Assembly: GCA_030019435.1 (NCBI GenBank)
Contig: JASEEV010000002.1
Span: 61,147 to 110,301, forward strand
From: Methanocellales archaeon
GTDB lineage: Archaea; Halobacteriota; UBA148
Direction: 5' to 3'
Length of the DNA: 49,155 bases
Every line of letters begins with the position of its first letter. The stretch's first letter is position 1. The notes below the pieces were generated by a model that searched no databases, was not told the origin of the DNA, and was given only the letters and a program-made list of their open reading frames with translations. The position numbers were made by a program, and so were the translations under genes. Of the stretch, positions 37,229-46,160 are shown piece after piece.

Positions 37229-37972
37229 CTATTCTGATTCTATCCTGGGAGCGAGCAAGTATCCGACTTTGCCCTTCCCATCCGCCATCATGAAATCGAT
37301 CTTAATCGGGTAATCCTTGCCCAAGCAAACCGTGATCTCGTTCACCTTTCCCAGCGCTTTGCTCATATCACTCAGATAGTCAAGTGAGAACAGCGATCTT
37401 GCGGGACCAGATGCCTCCAGATGAATCAGCTCGTCCTTGGCCAGCTCAAGCCTAACTTGATCGGTATCGCCCTTGGCTTCCATGAAGAAGACATCTCCAT
37501 CCACGCCAAGCGCCATATGATCGCTCACCTTCTCTGCTGCTTTGACCGCCCGTCGAAGCTCGTTTCCATTTAACGTCACCCTTGCCGGCAGATCCAGGGA
37601 CGGCACTTTCGGCTCCTTTCTTATGGAAGAAGGGTCGAGCAGTGAAAGCGTGTATGAAAGTCCTCTCATCGTGATCGTCAACTTGTGCGTCGTTTCATTT
37701 AGTTCAAGCCCCACATTATCAGACCTATCAGCCATGCCCAAGACATCGACCAGCTTGAGCAAATCTAGCCCGATCTCACCTTCCGTGGATTCATACGAAT
37801 CAAACGCATCAGAAGTCAACTCAAAGGATACCATCGCAACATTTGCCGGATCTACTGCCTTGAGGCTGATTCCACCTGGGCTCAGCTTGAACGTTGCCTC
37901 GTCCACTAGTGTGGATATCGCCTCGATCGAGTTCTTCAATACATCTGCATCTATAACTGCTCTGAACACCAT
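37229..37972 (-). CDS. pcn: DNA sliding clamp PCNA
   Basis: The 247-aa protein starts MVFRAVIDADVLKNSIEAIS and has the two clamp domains joined near residue 120. The conserved LKAVDPANVAMVSFEL segment and the C-terminal LLAPRIESE tail are visible. ATG 37972 is chosen because the longer frame adds residues not typical of PCNA. It tethers polymerase, EndoQ and other factors to DNA. EndoQ in this window ends in a PIP-box-like QSSLFDF. Confidence 0.95.
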   Translation of the reverse strand: MVFRAVIDADVLKNSIEAISTLVDEATFKLSPGGISLKAVDPANVAMVSFELTSDAFDSYESTEGEIGLDLLKLVDVLGMADRSDNVGLELNETTHKLTITMRGLSYTLSLLDPSSIRKEPKVPSLDLPARVTLNGNELRRAVKAAEKVSDHMALGVDGDVFFMEAKGDTDQVRLELAKDELIHLEASGPARSLFSLDYLSDMSKALGKVNEITVCLGKDYPIKIDFMMADGKGKVGYLLAPRIESE

Positions 37973-38051
37973 TTTTCCACACCCATCTATGGATACCAAC
38001 TTTTAGCTTATAATCATTTTGATAACAAACTCAATAAGCTCAGGACTTTGG

Positions 38052-38354
38052 CTAGACGTACTCCCTCCATGTCTTTTTGCATTTCGTGCACCTGAAGAAT
38101 CGCACCTCGCTCTCGTCTGCAGAGCGTAGCTGGAGAAACCACCAATATGCTGTATCGTTGCCACATTCTGGACAGCGCACGCTTGTGGTGGGTAACCCCA
38201 CTTCCTCTTCCTCGAGCACTGTCATCTCTCGTTCTTGTCTACGCTCCTTTGAGATGAACCTTTCTTCTCTTATCTTGACGCACCCACATTTTCGGCATTT
38301 CAGCATGTCATCAGACGGAAGCATTATGCTTCCGCACTTTGGACAAAAATCCAT
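38052..38354 (-). CDS. tfs: Transcription elongation factor TFS
   Basis: The 100-aa protein has two zinc ribbons, C4/C7/C20/C23 and C61/C64/C89/C92. The acidic hairpin motif RSADESEVRFF contains D80 and E81, which enter the RNA polymerase active site to trigger transcript cleavage. It corresponds to eukaryotic TFIIS. It overlaps the 3' end of the Nudix gene by 44 bases. Confidence 0.95.
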   Translation of the reverse strand: MDFCPKCGSIMLPSDDMLKCRKCGCVKIREERFISKERRQEREMTVLEEEEVGLPTTSVRCPECGNDTAYWWFLQLRSADESEVRFFRCTKCKKTWREYV

Positions 38355-38739
38355 CTATATCCTCCTTTGCATCAGCTATCATCTGCTCATGATCAAAAGC
38401 GAGCTCTGGCAACTCCAAAATGCTAAACAGTGCAGTTTCACCAGCATCCGTGTCTGGGGCGAGTTCGCCCTTCGCCTTTGTCAGATAGCACAACGATACC
38501 ACTCTCCCGCGTGGATCTCTTTTTGGATCGGAATACACGCCCACCAGTTTCATGATTTCTACGTCGAGCCCCGTCTCTTCCTTTGCCTCTCGTATCAAAG
38601 CCTGCTCCACGGTCTCACCTTTTTCAACGAAGCCGCCGGGCAATGCGTAATGATTTTCATAGGGCGGATTTTTTCGCTTGACCAAAACGATCTTTTTTTT
38701 GTGTAGAATTATCGCATCGACCGCTAGATCATAGATCAT
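38311..38739 (-). CDS. Nudix hydrolase
   Basis: A 142-aa protein with a complete Nudix box starting GGFVEKGETVEQALIREAKEETGL, with the REAKEE core that binds Mg2+. It resembles ADP-ribose pyrophosphatases and other nucleotide-diphosphate hydrolases. The substrate cannot be determined. ATG 38739 is preferred over GTG 38751 because GGGTGAT lies just upstream of it. The downstream tfs frame starts inside it, an unusually long 44-base overlap. Confidence 0.9.
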   Translation of the reverse strand: MIYDLAVDAIILHKKKIVLVKRKNPPYENHYALPGGFVEKGETVEQALIREAKEETGLDVEIMKLVGVYSDPKRDPRGRVVSLCYLTKAKGELAPDTDAGETALFSILELPELAFDHEQMIADAKEDIDGFLSKVRKHNASV

Positions 38740-38811
38740 GCTATCACCCACGTTAACGTTTATAAACGCCTACACCATAATTGAGCTCATGACTCATAAC
38801 GGTGTTGCACC

Positions 38812-39552
38812 ATGATAATCCTCTGGATCTCACTTATATTGCTTCTGATAGCAACCATCATGCCCAGACATAAAAACGTTGTCGGTGCCTCCGGATGGAT
38901 GTTTTTTGCAGCGCATTGGGCTCTACAACCGCTACATTATCTCGGAAAAGCGGACGTTTTTAACGCAGTGCTGACGATCTTGGTTTGCATGTTTTGCATG
39001 TCCATGGCATTTTTCAACCTCAAGAACAAATCAGACACATTGCTCACGATAACCTGTGCAGCGGTGATCGGAGGGCTTCTGTATTTTCCATTCGCCGAGA
39101 TGTCTTTGCTGAAGAACTGGTTGATAGGGGCCGTAGCTTCCCAGACGGTCTGGGGATTGAATTTGTTAGGTGCTCCTGCCACACAACTGGGAAACTACAT
39201 CTGGCTCAATGGATATGATATTGAGATCATCCTTGCTTGCACGGGAATCGAAAGCATGGCATTGTTTACTGGGGTGACTTTTGCGGTTGATGCACCCCCT
39301 ATGCGGAGGCTCAGAGCATTCCTTGCATCGGTTCCGTTGATATATGCCCTTAACATAATCAGAAACATGTTCGTCATGGCAGCATACGGATACCAATGGT
39401 TTGGTGAGCACAGCTTTTACATAGCACATCATGTACTTGCGAAGATGGGATCGACGATCGCACTATTTCTGATAGCGTATGTCGTCTTGCTGATCTTACC
39501 AGAAGTTGTGGACATGATAGCAGATCTCGCGCGAATGTTCAGGAGAGGGTAG
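38812..39552 (+). CDS. artA: Archaeosortase A
   Basis: A 246-aa membrane protein with about seven to eight helices. The exosortase/archaeosortase catalytic residues are visible: Cys143 in ILACTGIES, Arg184 in NIIRNMF, and the AHHVLAK segment near 205. It cuts PGF-CTERM proteins and allows a lipid to be attached. A target, the Thr-Pro-rich protein at 25.2 kb, is in the window. It heads an operon with pssD and pssA, which fits the known co-occurrence in haloarchaea, where these lipid enzymes are needed for the anchor. Confidence 0.93.
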   Translation: MIILWISLILLLIATIMPRHKNVVGASGWMFFAAHWALQPLHYLGKADVFNAVLTILVCMFCMSMAFFNLKNKSDTLLTITCAAVIGGLLYFPFAEMSLLKNWLIGAVASQTVWGLNLLGAPATQLGNYIWLNGYDIEIILACTGIESMALFTGVTFAVDAPPMRRLRAFLASVPLIYALNIIRNMFVMAAYGYQWFGEHSFYIAHHVLAKMGSTIALFLIAYVVLLILPEVVDMIADLARMFRRG

Positions 39553-39555
39553 AAG

Positions 39556-40134
39556 ATGCTAGCAAAGGGCTCTACTGGCTGGATAGTGCCCTCTCTAATA
39601 TTAACGATGGGCGCCATGTTGCTTAGGCTATATCCGCTCATGACCGTCGGAGCTGTCCTGGTAATCTTTTTCGCCATATTCTTCAGGGATCCAGATCGAA
39701 TACCAGAGGGAAAGGGGCTCATATCCCCAGCCGATGGAGTGGTGACGCATGCTGGGAGCAAAGTGACCATATTTATGAGGCTTCGCGATGTGCATGTCAA
39801 TAGAGCTCCCTTGCCGGGCATCGTCAAACAAATCAAATATCTGAAGGGGATGCATAGACCTGCATTCCTCGACACGAATCAAAACGAGCAAAACCGTATC
39901 ACGATTGGAACAAAGCACGGTGACGTTAGCGTAATTCAGATCGCAGGCATCTTGGCGAGAAGGATTGCTTGCTATGTGAAAGAGGGGGATGAGCTTGAAA
40001 GGGGACAAAGGATTGGCATGATCCTATTTGGATCTAGGGTAGACGTGACCATTCCCTCTGAATTCAAGCTCATCGTCAAACTCGGTGACAGGGTCAAAGC
40101 AGGAGAGTCGGTGATAGCGAGGCTAAAAACATGA
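39556..40134 (+). CDS. pssD: Archaetidylserine decarboxylase
   Basis: The 192-aa protein has an N-terminal membrane helix pair, then FRDPDRIPEGKGLISPADG and HVNRAPLPG, motifs of the short (Psd-II-like) decarboxylases. Near residue 157 the segment LFGSRVDV holds the Gly-Ser pair that would self-cleave to form the pyruvoyl group. It converts archaetidylserine to archaetidylethanolamine. It starts four bases after artA and overlaps pssA by 4 bases. Confidence 0.93.
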   Translation: MLAKGSTGWIVPSLILTMGAMLLRLYPLMTVGAVLVIFFAIFFRDPDRIPEGKGLISPADGVVTHAGSKVTIFMRLRDVHVNRAPLPGIVKQIKYLKGMHRPAFLDTNQNEQNRITIGTKHGDVSVIQIAGILARRIACYVKEGDELERGQRIGMILFGSRVDVTIPSEFKLIVKLGDRVKAGESVIARLKT

Positions 40135-40793
40135 ACATACTTAAGCTAATTAAGTTACCAGATCTGGTGACAATTATAAATGCGCTGCTCGGATTCGTCG
40201 CCCTGTTGATGGTGACAAGAGGGGAGATACGGAGTGCTGCTGTCCTCATCCTGGTTGCAGCACTCGCAGATGGTCTGGATGGAGTTCTCGCAAGAAAGAT
40301 AGAACATAGCATTTTTGGCGTAAACTTGGACTCGTTTGCGGATTTGATCTCGTTTGGGATCGCGCCTGCCATGGCTGGTTACATGCTGATCAGCGAGATC
40401 AGCCCATATATCGCATCTGGCTTGGCTGCAGCATATCTGGTCTGTGGGATATTGAGACTGGCAAGATTCAACATCAGTGCAAAACGCAAGGAGTTCATAG
40501 GGCTGCCGATTACCGCAAGCGGAATCTGTATAGCACTACTCATCATCACCAGGGCAGACCCGTTGATCTTGGCATGTTCATATCCCGTCCTCTCAGCATT
40601 GATGGTTAGCGCAGTCAGTTATCCAAAAATTCAGGACAGAAAAATTCTGGTCTCCGTTGGAATCATATTCATCTTCATCATCGTCATATATTGCGTCCAG
40701 CGCATCCACTTGGCTAATCTGATCCTCCTTATGATGATTACGTGTTACATCATAAGCCCGCTACTAAGGAGGATGAAATATGCGATCAGATAG
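40131..40793 (+). CDS. pssA: Archaetidylserine synthase (CDP-alcohol phosphatidyltransferase)
   Basis: The 220-aa membrane protein has the CDP-alcohol transferase signature DGVLARKIEHSIFGVNLDSFAD, with the DG..AR...G...D...D residues in order near 44-65, and about six helices. It joins CDP-archaeol with serine. pssA, pssD and artA are consecutive, so they supply the lipid used in or near archaeosortase processing. Its 3' end overlaps the next gene by 14 bases. Confidence 0.93.
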   Translation: MNILKLIKLPDLVTIINALLGFVALLMVTRGEIRSAAVLILVAALADGLDGVLARKIEHSIFGVNLDSFADLISFGIAPAMAGYMLISEISPYIASGLAAAYLVCGILRLARFNISAKRKEFIGLPITASGICIALLIITRADPLILACSYPVLSALMVSAVSYPKIQDRKILVSVGIIFIFIIVIYCVQRIHLANLILLMMITCYIISPLLRRMKYAIR

Positions 40794-41112
40794 AGAGCAT
40801 GCATTATTCGAGCTTGGAATCAAATTGGGAGCGCTGTACCATCAATACATAGGTGCACCCATCAACATGGAGACGTTGAGCAGCTTAGAGCATGCGATCG
40901 AGAGAAGCGTCTCAGCTCAGCCATATGTGTCAAGCGCAAAGGTTTCAATAGACCGCAGTATCGTCGAGGAGAAGCTAAATGAATTTGGCTATTGCGAACT
41001 GGAGGGGAAGATGCTTGACGTTAGGATAGAGGTACAGTATGGCTCTGCCAAGGTCATGGGAAGGATAAGATATGACAAGGAGCGCGATTACCCCATGATG
41101 CTTATAGAGTAG
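40780..41112 (+). CDS. mptD: Archaeal dihydroneopterin aldolase
   Basis: A 110-aa protein matching the archaeal MptD family (formerly DUF381). It begins [23 protein letters not shown], continues with a helix and four strands, and ends [13 protein letters not shown]. It cleaves 7,8-dihydroneopterin in the route to methanopterin. It overlaps pssA by 14 bases at its start and the convergent TIGR00300 gene by 11 bases at its end. Its presence hints at methanopterin use by this organism. Confidence 0.85.
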   Translation: MRSDREHALFELGIKLGALYHQYIGAPINMETLSSLEHAIERSVSAQPYVSSAKVSIDRSIVEEKLNEFGYCELEGKMLDVRIEVQYGSAKVMGRIRYDKERDYPMMLIE

Positions 41113-42313
41113 CTAGCTCTTCAACCAACATCGGCAGGAATGTCCCCACATCGGTCACGATTCCCATTGCTTGCGCCGTTCCTCTGTCCATGAGCTTCGT
41201 CACGGTAGCGGGATTAATATCGATGAAGATGGTTTTGACGTATGAAGGAAGACGATTGCCGATCGCTATGGAGTGCAGCATCGTAGCCATCATCAACACC
41301 AGATCGATGTCCTTTATCGCAGCCCTCATCTTGTCTTGCGCAACCATCACATCCGTTATGACATCTGGCAATGGTCCATCATCCCGAATGGAGCCAGCGA
41401 GCACAAATGGTATCTCTTTTTTGATGCACTCATACATGATTCCGCTGGTGATCATGCCCTGGTCTACGGCAGTTTTTATGGAACCGGCTCGCACGACCTC
41501 ACTGATCGCATAGATATGGTGTCTGTGACCCTCTGGCACTAATTCAGCCTTCTCAATGTCCATTCCAAGCGATGTGCCATATAGATTATACTCGATATCG
41601 TGCACTGCCAACGCATTTCCCGCCAACAATACGTCCACATAGCCTCTCTTGATCATCTCCGCCAGTGCACCTGTTGCTCCAGTGTGCACGATTGCTGGTC
41701 CAGCCACCACTGCGATCTTACCGCCTTGATTTTTCACGTCGATGATCTCCTTGGCAATCTGACGAATCAACGTCTCGGATGGTCTCTCAGACGAGGTAGC
41801 GGTGCCCATGAACTCGAAAATCGATCTCTCCCTTGGACGCTCAGGTGGGGTCACGCGCACGCCTCTCTGTCCAATCACGATCAGATCGCCCTTCTGAACG
41901 TGAGCAAGTGGTTTGCATATAGCCCTATTTGCATCTATCGTGATCAGACAATCCATCCCTATGCCCTCGACGGTCAACCATTTGCCCCCATGCCTGACAT
42001 AGGTTGGATGGTTTGTGGTGGAGTAAAAGCCCTTTGGGACGACCTTATCAGCTGGTGCTTTTTCTAGCACGGCGTCTTCCATTTCTGGCAATCGTGCGCC
42101 CAATCGATGCAACTCGCTCAGGATGCTGTCCACATGCTCATCATCCTCGCCGATGATCATGAGGCGGGCATAGCTATGCTCGGTCTTACGTTTTCCGATC
42201 CTGAAATCCAAAATCTCAAACTCGCCGTCCATGTCCATTATCTTATCGAACACCTTTGTCAGTATCAGCGAGTCGATGATGTGACCCTCAAGCTCAATCT
42301 CTCTCATAGCCAT
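41102..42313 (-). CDS. TIGR00300 / LOR-SDH domain protein (ornithine cyclodeaminase-like)
   Basis: This 403-aa protein has the N-terminal LOR/SDH domain ([19 protein letters not shown]) and a C-terminal Rossmann-like half ([22 protein letters not shown], then [16 protein letters not shown]). A Methanococcus member of this family converts ornithine to proline. It lies just downstream of argB, an early gene in arginine synthesis, so a role in ornithine or arginine metabolism fits. That assignment is by family and context only. Confidence 0.83.
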   Translation of the reverse strand: MAMREIELEGHIIDSLILTKVFDKIMDMDGEFEILDFRIGKRKTEHSYARLMIIGEDDEHVDSILSELHRLGARLPEMEDAVLEKAPADKVVPKGFYSTTNHPTYVRHGGKWLTVEGIGMDCLITIDANRAICKPLAHVQKGDLIVIGQRGVRVTPPERPRERSIFEFMGTATSSERPSETLIRQIAKEIIDVKNQGGKIAVVAGPAIVHTGATGALAEMIKRGYVDVLLAGNALAVHDIEYNLYGTSLGMDIEKAELVPEGHRHHIYAISEVVRAGSIKTAVDQGMITSGIMYECIKKEIPFVLAGSIRDDGPLPDVITDVMVAQDKMRAAIKDIDLVLMMATMLHSIAIGNRLPSYVKTIFIDINPATVTKLMDRGTAQAMGIVTDVGTFLPMLVEELATL

Positions 42314-42319
42314 AATTTC

Positions 42320-43195
42320 TCACCTATAGATCATGGTTCCTATTCCTTTATCAGTGAAAAGTTCCAACAAAAGCGCATGAGGCAGGCTTCCATCAAGTAT
42401 GTGCGCTTTCTCTACAGAACCCTCGATTGCTCTAATGCACGCCTCTATCTTTGGAATCATTCCTTCTTGGATCGTTCCACTAGAGATCAATTTTCTGAGA
42501 TCATCCACTGAGATCTGTGATATGATGGATCTTGGGTCGGATGGGTCACTTAGAATGCCAGGCACATCCGTCAGCATGATCAGCTTCTTGGATTTTATGG
42601 ACGAGGCCATGTCGCCAGCCACAGTATCTGCATTCACATTTAGGCTGTTTCCGTTTGCATCTACGGCTATGGGCGATATCACGGGTATATACCCCTTCTC
42701 GACCGCTAGCATAAGTACTTCTGGATTGATCTTCTCCGTCTCACCAACCCATCCTAAGTCCACTTCTTGCTCAACGCCCTCTATGAGGACTTTTTGAGGA
42801 GCTTTCTTTCTGGCAACGATCAAGCATCCGTCCTTTCCAGATAACCCCATTCCTTTGGCGCCATGCTTACCGATCAATGAGACGATGCGCGTGTTCACAT
42901 TTCCTACTAGCACCATTCGCACGATTTCCAAGGTCTCCTCATCCGTGATTCTGAGCCCAGCCACGAACTCCGGCTTCTTTCCCATCTTCTCCATCTTTCT
43001 GGTTATCTCAGGTCCGCCCCCATGCACTACTATAGGACGCATCCCAACGTAGCGTAGCAACACGAGGTCTCTGACTATATCATCCATGATCTTTTGATCT
43101 AGCATCGCATGTCCGCCGATCTTGATCACGATGATGGAATCATGAAATTCCCTGATGTACGGAAGCGCCTCAATCAAGACGTTCTCTCGCTTCAT
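42320..43195 (-). CDS. argB: Acetylglutamate kinase
   Basis: The 291-aa protein has the amino-acid-kinase fold: IVIKIGGHAML at the start, VVHGGGPEI near 58, VNADTVAGDMASSI, and LTDVPGILSDPSDP. It phosphorylates N-acetylglutamate in arginine synthesis. Length and motifs match archaeal and bacterial ArgB, and the conserved catalytic lysine lies in the VIKIGG strand. It is seven bases from the ornithine cyclodeaminase-like gene. Confidence 0.95.
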   Translation of the reverse strand: MKRENVLIEALPYIREFHDSIIVIKIGGHAMLDQKIMDDIVRDLVLLRYVGMRPIVVHGGGPEITRKMEKMGKKPEFVAGLRITDEETLEIVRMVLVGNVNTRIVSLIGKHGAKGMGLSGKDGCLIVARKKAPQKVLIEGVEQEVDLGWVGETEKINPEVLMLAVEKGYIPVISPIAVDANGNSLNVNADTVAGDMASSIKSKKLIMLTDVPGILSDPSDPRSIISQISVDDLRKLISSGTIQEGMIPKIEACIRAIEGSVEKAHILDGSLPHALLLELFTDKGIGTMIYR

Positions 43196-43214
43196 ATGTT
43201 CACCTATTATACCT

Positions 43215-43664
43215 TCAACTTAAAAACTCTTCTTGAAACATCGCCCATTTCATCACCTTGAATTTTGCATCTACCTTTCGTACGATGATCGGAATGTCAT
43301 CCGCTTCGGTCAGCATGAGATCAGAATAACACAGTGCAGATGCAGTAATCGGACGATCCGATAGATCATCCAAGCCCTTTTCATGGAGCTCCATTGCCAC
43401 AGAGAAGCTGTCCAAGGTGAAGATGGGATATCTCTTGATCCTATCTGATTCCATAATGCTCTTCACGCCAACGTTGAACCTTTCCTTCGCATCTTTGCCT
43501 TTCAGAACTTTCAAAGCTTTCCCCATCAACTCAAACAATGACAACTCATTTATGACCAAGATGTTATCTGAGCCGAATAATGATTCCAAAAATTCTTGAG
43601 GTATTTCCTCTACTTCAATACCAACGAAGGGCAAAAGATAGGTGGTGTCGAGAAATACCCTCAT
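43215..43664 (-). CDS. PIN-domain toxin (VapC-like)
   Basis: A 149-aa PIN protein starting MRVFLDTTYLLPFVGI. Conserved acidic residues include the first Asp (D5), the glutamates in ELSLFELM and an aspartate in CYSDLMLTEADD. It overlaps the AbrB-type gene by 4 bases. First of several toxin-antitoxin pairs in this 43-47 kb stretch. Confidence 0.82.
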   Translation of the reverse strand: MRVFLDTTYLLPFVGIEVEEIPQEFLESLFGSDNILVINELSLFELMGKALKVLKGKDAKERFNVGVKSIMESDRIKRYPIFTLDSFSVAMELHEKGLDDLSDRPITASALCYSDLMLTEADDIPIIVRKVDAKFKVMKWAMFQEEFLS

Positions 43665-43900
43665 CTTTCCACCAGTTTCTTAGTTAGCTCTTTTCTAGTT
43701 TTCTCGAACTTCTCTATTGTCGTCTTTGCATACTTCGGCATCCTCAGAACAGTCAAAACATCCGGGATCGGCTCGACCATCAGCTTGGAATCATCTACTC
43801 TATACAACACCTTGCATCCGCTCTTAAGACCAATTTTCTCCCTGATACCCTTTGGTGGAAACAGTTCACCCTTTTTCCCAACCGTTCCTATGGCATCCAT
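43661..43900 (-). CDS. AbrB/MazE-type antitoxin
   Basis: The 79-aa protein has an N-terminal SpoVT/AbrB swapped-hairpin motif (IGTVGKKGELFPPKGIREKIGL, then GCKVLYRVDDSKLMVEPIP) and a basic helical tail that would contact the toxin. It overlaps the PIN gene downstream. It most likely binds its own promoter region near 43.92 kb, which is AT-rich. Confidence 0.8.
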   Translation of the reverse strand: MDAIGTVGKKGELFPPKGIREKIGLKSGCKVLYRVDDSKLMVEPIPDVLTVLRMPKYAKTTIEKFEKTRKELTKKLVER

Positions 43901-44034
43901 CGGAATTTCACCTTTCTACCAGAAATATCTTTAAATTCCGTTATTCTTATCTCTTTCGGTTGATGTATCACCCATAACTTCATATATCATGAGAACGATT
44001 GCCTCATACCCCAAGTGGGAAAAAGGAGAAAAAA

Positions 44035-44205
44035 ATGAATAAAGGTGGATACAGCTCCAGGGGATTCGATAGACCGCCAAGAGAGATGCATAAGGTAACA
44101 TGCGCCGATTGTGGTGTGGAAACCGAAGTTCCTTTTAAGCCGGACGGCACGAGACCTGTATATTGCAGGGACTGCTACCAGAAACATAGACCAAAGCGAT
44201 ATTAA
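44035..44205 (+). CDS. Small CxxC zinc-ribbon protein
   Basis: This 56-aa protein is Gly/Arg-rich at the N-terminus and has TCADCG and YCRDCYQKH, a two-knuckle zinc ribbon ending in a basic tail (RPKRY). Such proteins are widespread in methanogens and in many bacteria and have no clear function; nucleic-acid binding is likely. ATG 44035 is chosen for the AAAAGGAG site 7 bases upstream. The longer frame from 43999 has no such site. Confidence 0.75.
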   Translation: MNKGGYSSRGFDRPPREMHKVTCADCGVETEVPFKPDGTRPVYCRDCYQKHRPKRY

Positions 44206-44303
44206 GTGATATTAACATAGTCATTATATCATGCTTAGTTTTTGTTTTCGTTCATAACGAGTATACCTGTTATAAGAAACTAAGATCGGCTCGATACCAA
44301 AGA

Positions 44304-44336
44304 AGAGCTACGGCTCTCTGCCCCTGAAGTGGGGCA
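44304..44336. repeat. Pair of hairpins in a probable element remnant
   Basis: AGAGC-TACG-GCTCT (44304-44317) is followed at once by TGCCCC-TGAAGT-GGGGCA (44319-44336). The stretch CTGAAGTGGGGCATCC at 44324-44339 recurs at 46237-46252 with one mismatch, and AGCTAC lies upstream in both. Paired hairpins of this kind are seen at IS200/IS605 ends, but no transposase gene is present here. The 150 bases around them hold no gene that I can support. Confidence 0.45.
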
Positions 44337-44356
44337 TCCACTAATATGCCCACAAA

Positions 44357-44602
44357 TCATCGAGGTGCTTCTGATCCGAGTAGAGGCAAGAGGATGGCAC
44401 GCCACTCGTTCAGGTTTGCATTCACACCATTGATCTCAAGAGATTCATCGTCAAAGTAAATCTCGACGTTATTATCACAGCATCCACATTTGACGATATA
44501 CCTATCACATATCTTTCCTTTCCCTTTTCTATGCCATACTCGAAGTTTCCATCCACCTCTCCCATCACTCTGTGCTATTTTTCGATTGAATTGATATTCC
44601 AT
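44357..44602 (-). CDS. Hypothetical protein with cysteine triplet
   Basis: An 81-aa protein. Its N-terminal half is basic (KLRVWHRKGKGKICDRYIVKCGCCDNN) and its C-terminal half acidic to neutral (EIYFDDESLEINGVNANLNEW). CGCC near residue 40 and one earlier Cys may bind a metal. I do not recognise the family. ATG 44602 is preferred because GAGGTGTATACC precedes it; a longer frame begins at 44632. It stands alone. Confidence 0.6.
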   Translation of the reverse strand: MEYQFNRKIAQSDGRGGWKLRVWHRKGKGKICDRYIVKCGCCDNNVEIYFDDESLEINGVNANLNEWRAILLPLLGSEAPR

Positions 44603-44735
44603 GGTATACACCTCATTTTGTGAGCATATCACGATTCAAAAGTCATATGCCCCTCGATATACGAAGTTGCCCTCCTCCATAAGTATGGTTTTTCTGTTCA
44701 GATATGTATGATATTAGCTCTTCTACTTCCTCTTC

Positions 44736-45116
44736 TCACACCCTCTCCTCTAATTTGACCCTTTTTAATCCGATCTCATCATACTTTTTATCCGAACTTA
44801 TTATCTCATCCCCATCGCAATATATCGCATGAAGTGCATCAAATGGTGTAACCCCGTATTTTTTCATCACATAACACGCAGATAAGTATCCGTTAACCCC
44901 TATCTTTGGCTCTCTCACCTCTACAAGGTTCGATGCTCCTTCTACCATCTCAAGTGGATCTTTTCCGTCCCTATATGCCAGCAAAATCAGTTCCATCAGG
45001 GTATGCGTCGATGTCCATATCTCGTCCTTGTGCTTCTCATATATTCGCTCTGCATTCTTTTTTAGCCAGTCCCCCTCTTTTAACAGCGCAAGAAAGAAAT
45101 CCGTCTCTGCATACAT
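44736..45116 (-). CDS. PIN-domain toxin (VapC-like)
   Basis: The 126-aa protein begins MYAETDFFLALLKEGDW, a PIN-type core in which Asp6 is the first catalytic acid. It has an acidic patch in TPFDALHAIYCDGDEIISSDKKYDEI, with D95 and the later Asp pair. It follows the AbrB-type gene with no gap. It is a short, plainly recognisable VapC-like protein. Confidence 0.82.
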   Translation of the reverse strand: MYAETDFFLALLKEGDWLKKNAERIYEKHKDEIWTSTHTLMELILLAYRDGKDPLEMVEGASNLVEVREPKIGVNGYLSACYVMKKYGVTPFDALHAIYCDGDEIISSDKKYDEIGLKRVKLEERV

Positions 45117-45359
45117 CTATTCACCAGCCTCTATCAGAGCCTCTTTTAAAATTTCCTCTTTGACTTTGGAAATCGACTTTTTTATCATCCCAATGGACTG
45201 AAACTCTTTTAATGGGATTTCGGACTCCTTTGTTTTGTGTAGAACGATGTCTCCGTCAGGCAAAACTAATACGGTATATTTCGATTTGGCATCCATCTTG
45301 CTTCTAACTGCCTTTGGAAGGTAGATCTTTCCGGTTTTGTCCAGCGCCACATATTCCAT
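45117..45359 (-). CDS. AbrB-type antitoxin
   Basis: The 80-aa protein starts MEYVALDKTGKIYLPKAVRSKM and continues with YTVLVLPDGDIVLHK, an AbrB/MazE hairpin, and then a helical tail (KKSISKVKEEILKEALIEAGE). ATG 45359 is chosen because GGTGG precedes it by about 4 bases. It is directly upstream of its PIN partner. A dyad at 45385-45406 is probably its operator. Confidence 0.8.
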   Translation of the reverse strand: MEYVALDKTGKIYLPKAVRSKMDAKSKYTVLVLPDGDIVLHKTKESEIPLKEFQSIGMIKKSISKVKEEILKEALIEAGE

Positions 45360-45384
45360 TGTACCACCACATCCCATATCAATT

Positions 45385-45406
45385 CCAAAATATATAACAT
45401 TTTTGG
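45385..45406. promoter_or_regulatory. Dyad upstream of the AbrB/PIN pair
   Basis: CCAAAA at 45385-45390 and TTTTGG at 45401-45406 are inverted around TATATAACAT. A further CCAAAATTTTCCC follows near 45415. It lies 26 to 47 bases upstream of the antitoxin start at 45359, so a promoter TATA box sits inside the dyad. A protein bound there would block transcription. The regulator is presumably the AbrB protein itself. Confidence 0.45.
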
Positions 45407-45507
45407 TTAATTATCCAAAATTTTCCCAAAAAATGTTTCGGCAAGTCTGCTGGAAATCGCATGAAGATGCCCGAGAAGAAAGGGTGAGTTAAGCCCTGGG
45501 TCGTGCC

Positions 45508-45915
45508 CTATCCGTCTACCACTTCGATATCATTTATCTTCTTGAAGTCCTTGTCAAAGGTTGCGATCGTCTTTGCTCCAGCATATCGCATGCAGGCGAT
45601 GTTGGACGCATCCACAAAGCTGAGGTTTGCATCCTTTTGCTCCCTGAAAATTTTCCAGCTTTCACTGAACACATCGCTTGCCCTGACCATGGTGAGTTCT
45701 CTGGCGTTTCTCAGTACCTCTCCAACCTCGATGGCGGTTTGTAAATCCTTTCTCAGTGCGAGAACTGTGACCACCTCTGAGAAGACAAGTTCTGATGTCA
45801 TCGCTCTACCAAACTTGTTTTCCCCGATTTTTTCATAGATTTTAACCGCTCTTTTATGATTGAAGTCGTCTGCATTTTTATATGCCACTATCACGCTGGC
45901 ATCCAGAAATATCAT
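45508..45915 (-). CDS. PIN-domain toxin (VapC-like)
   Basis: This 135-aa PIN protein starts MIFLDASVIVAYKNADD, with D5 as first catalytic acid. It continues with ELVFSEVVTVLA (Glu) and NLSFVDASNIACMRYAGAKTIATFDKDF, which contains two more conserved aspartates. It lies two bases from the antitoxin gene upstream. Third PIN protein in this 2.7-kb stretch and clearly different in sequence from the other two. Confidence 0.85.
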   Translation of the reverse strand: MIFLDASVIVAYKNADDFNHKRAVKIYEKIGENKFGRAMTSELVFSEVVTVLALRKDLQTAIEVGEVLRNARELTMVRASDVFSESWKIFREQKDANLSFVDASNIACMRYAGAKTIATFDKDFKKINDIEVVDG

Positions 45916-45917
45916 CG

Positions 45918-46160
45918 CTATTCCTCTGAACCACAGGCGTAAAGAATCTCATCGATCTCCTCGCTGAGGCGTGCATTCTCCTTTCCAAAGGATACGGGCT
46001 TCATGTCTAACAGGCTTACATCAGAAGCTCTCTTCTCTCTCTCCAGCCAGACCTTTATGGCCTGGGTGATCGCTGCACCTATCGGTATGCCCTCTAATGC
46101 TGCCATTGCCTTCAAACGGCGGTATAATCTTTCATCGATGTTTCTGATCGTTATGTCCAT
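45918..46160 (-). CDS. RHH antitoxin (VapB/FitA-like)
   Basis: An 80-aa protein with a beta strand (MDITIRNIDERLYRRLKAMAALEG) and helices typical of a ribbon-helix-helix fold (IGAAITQAIKVWLEREKR), then an acidic tail (LSEEIDEILYACGSEE). GGTGA precedes ATG 46160. The partner PIN gene starts two bases after its stop. It is transcribed on the opposite strand to a small open frame that overlaps its start. Confidence 0.8.
   Translation of the reverse strand: MDITIRNIDERLYRRLKAMAALEGIPIGAAITQAIKVWLEREKRASDVSLLDMKPVSFGKENARLSEEIDEILYACGSEE

Noticed and set aside
43596-43934. 112-codon open frame across the PIN/AbrB pair
   Set aside because: Opposite strand to two well-supported overlapping genes and with no recognisable motif.
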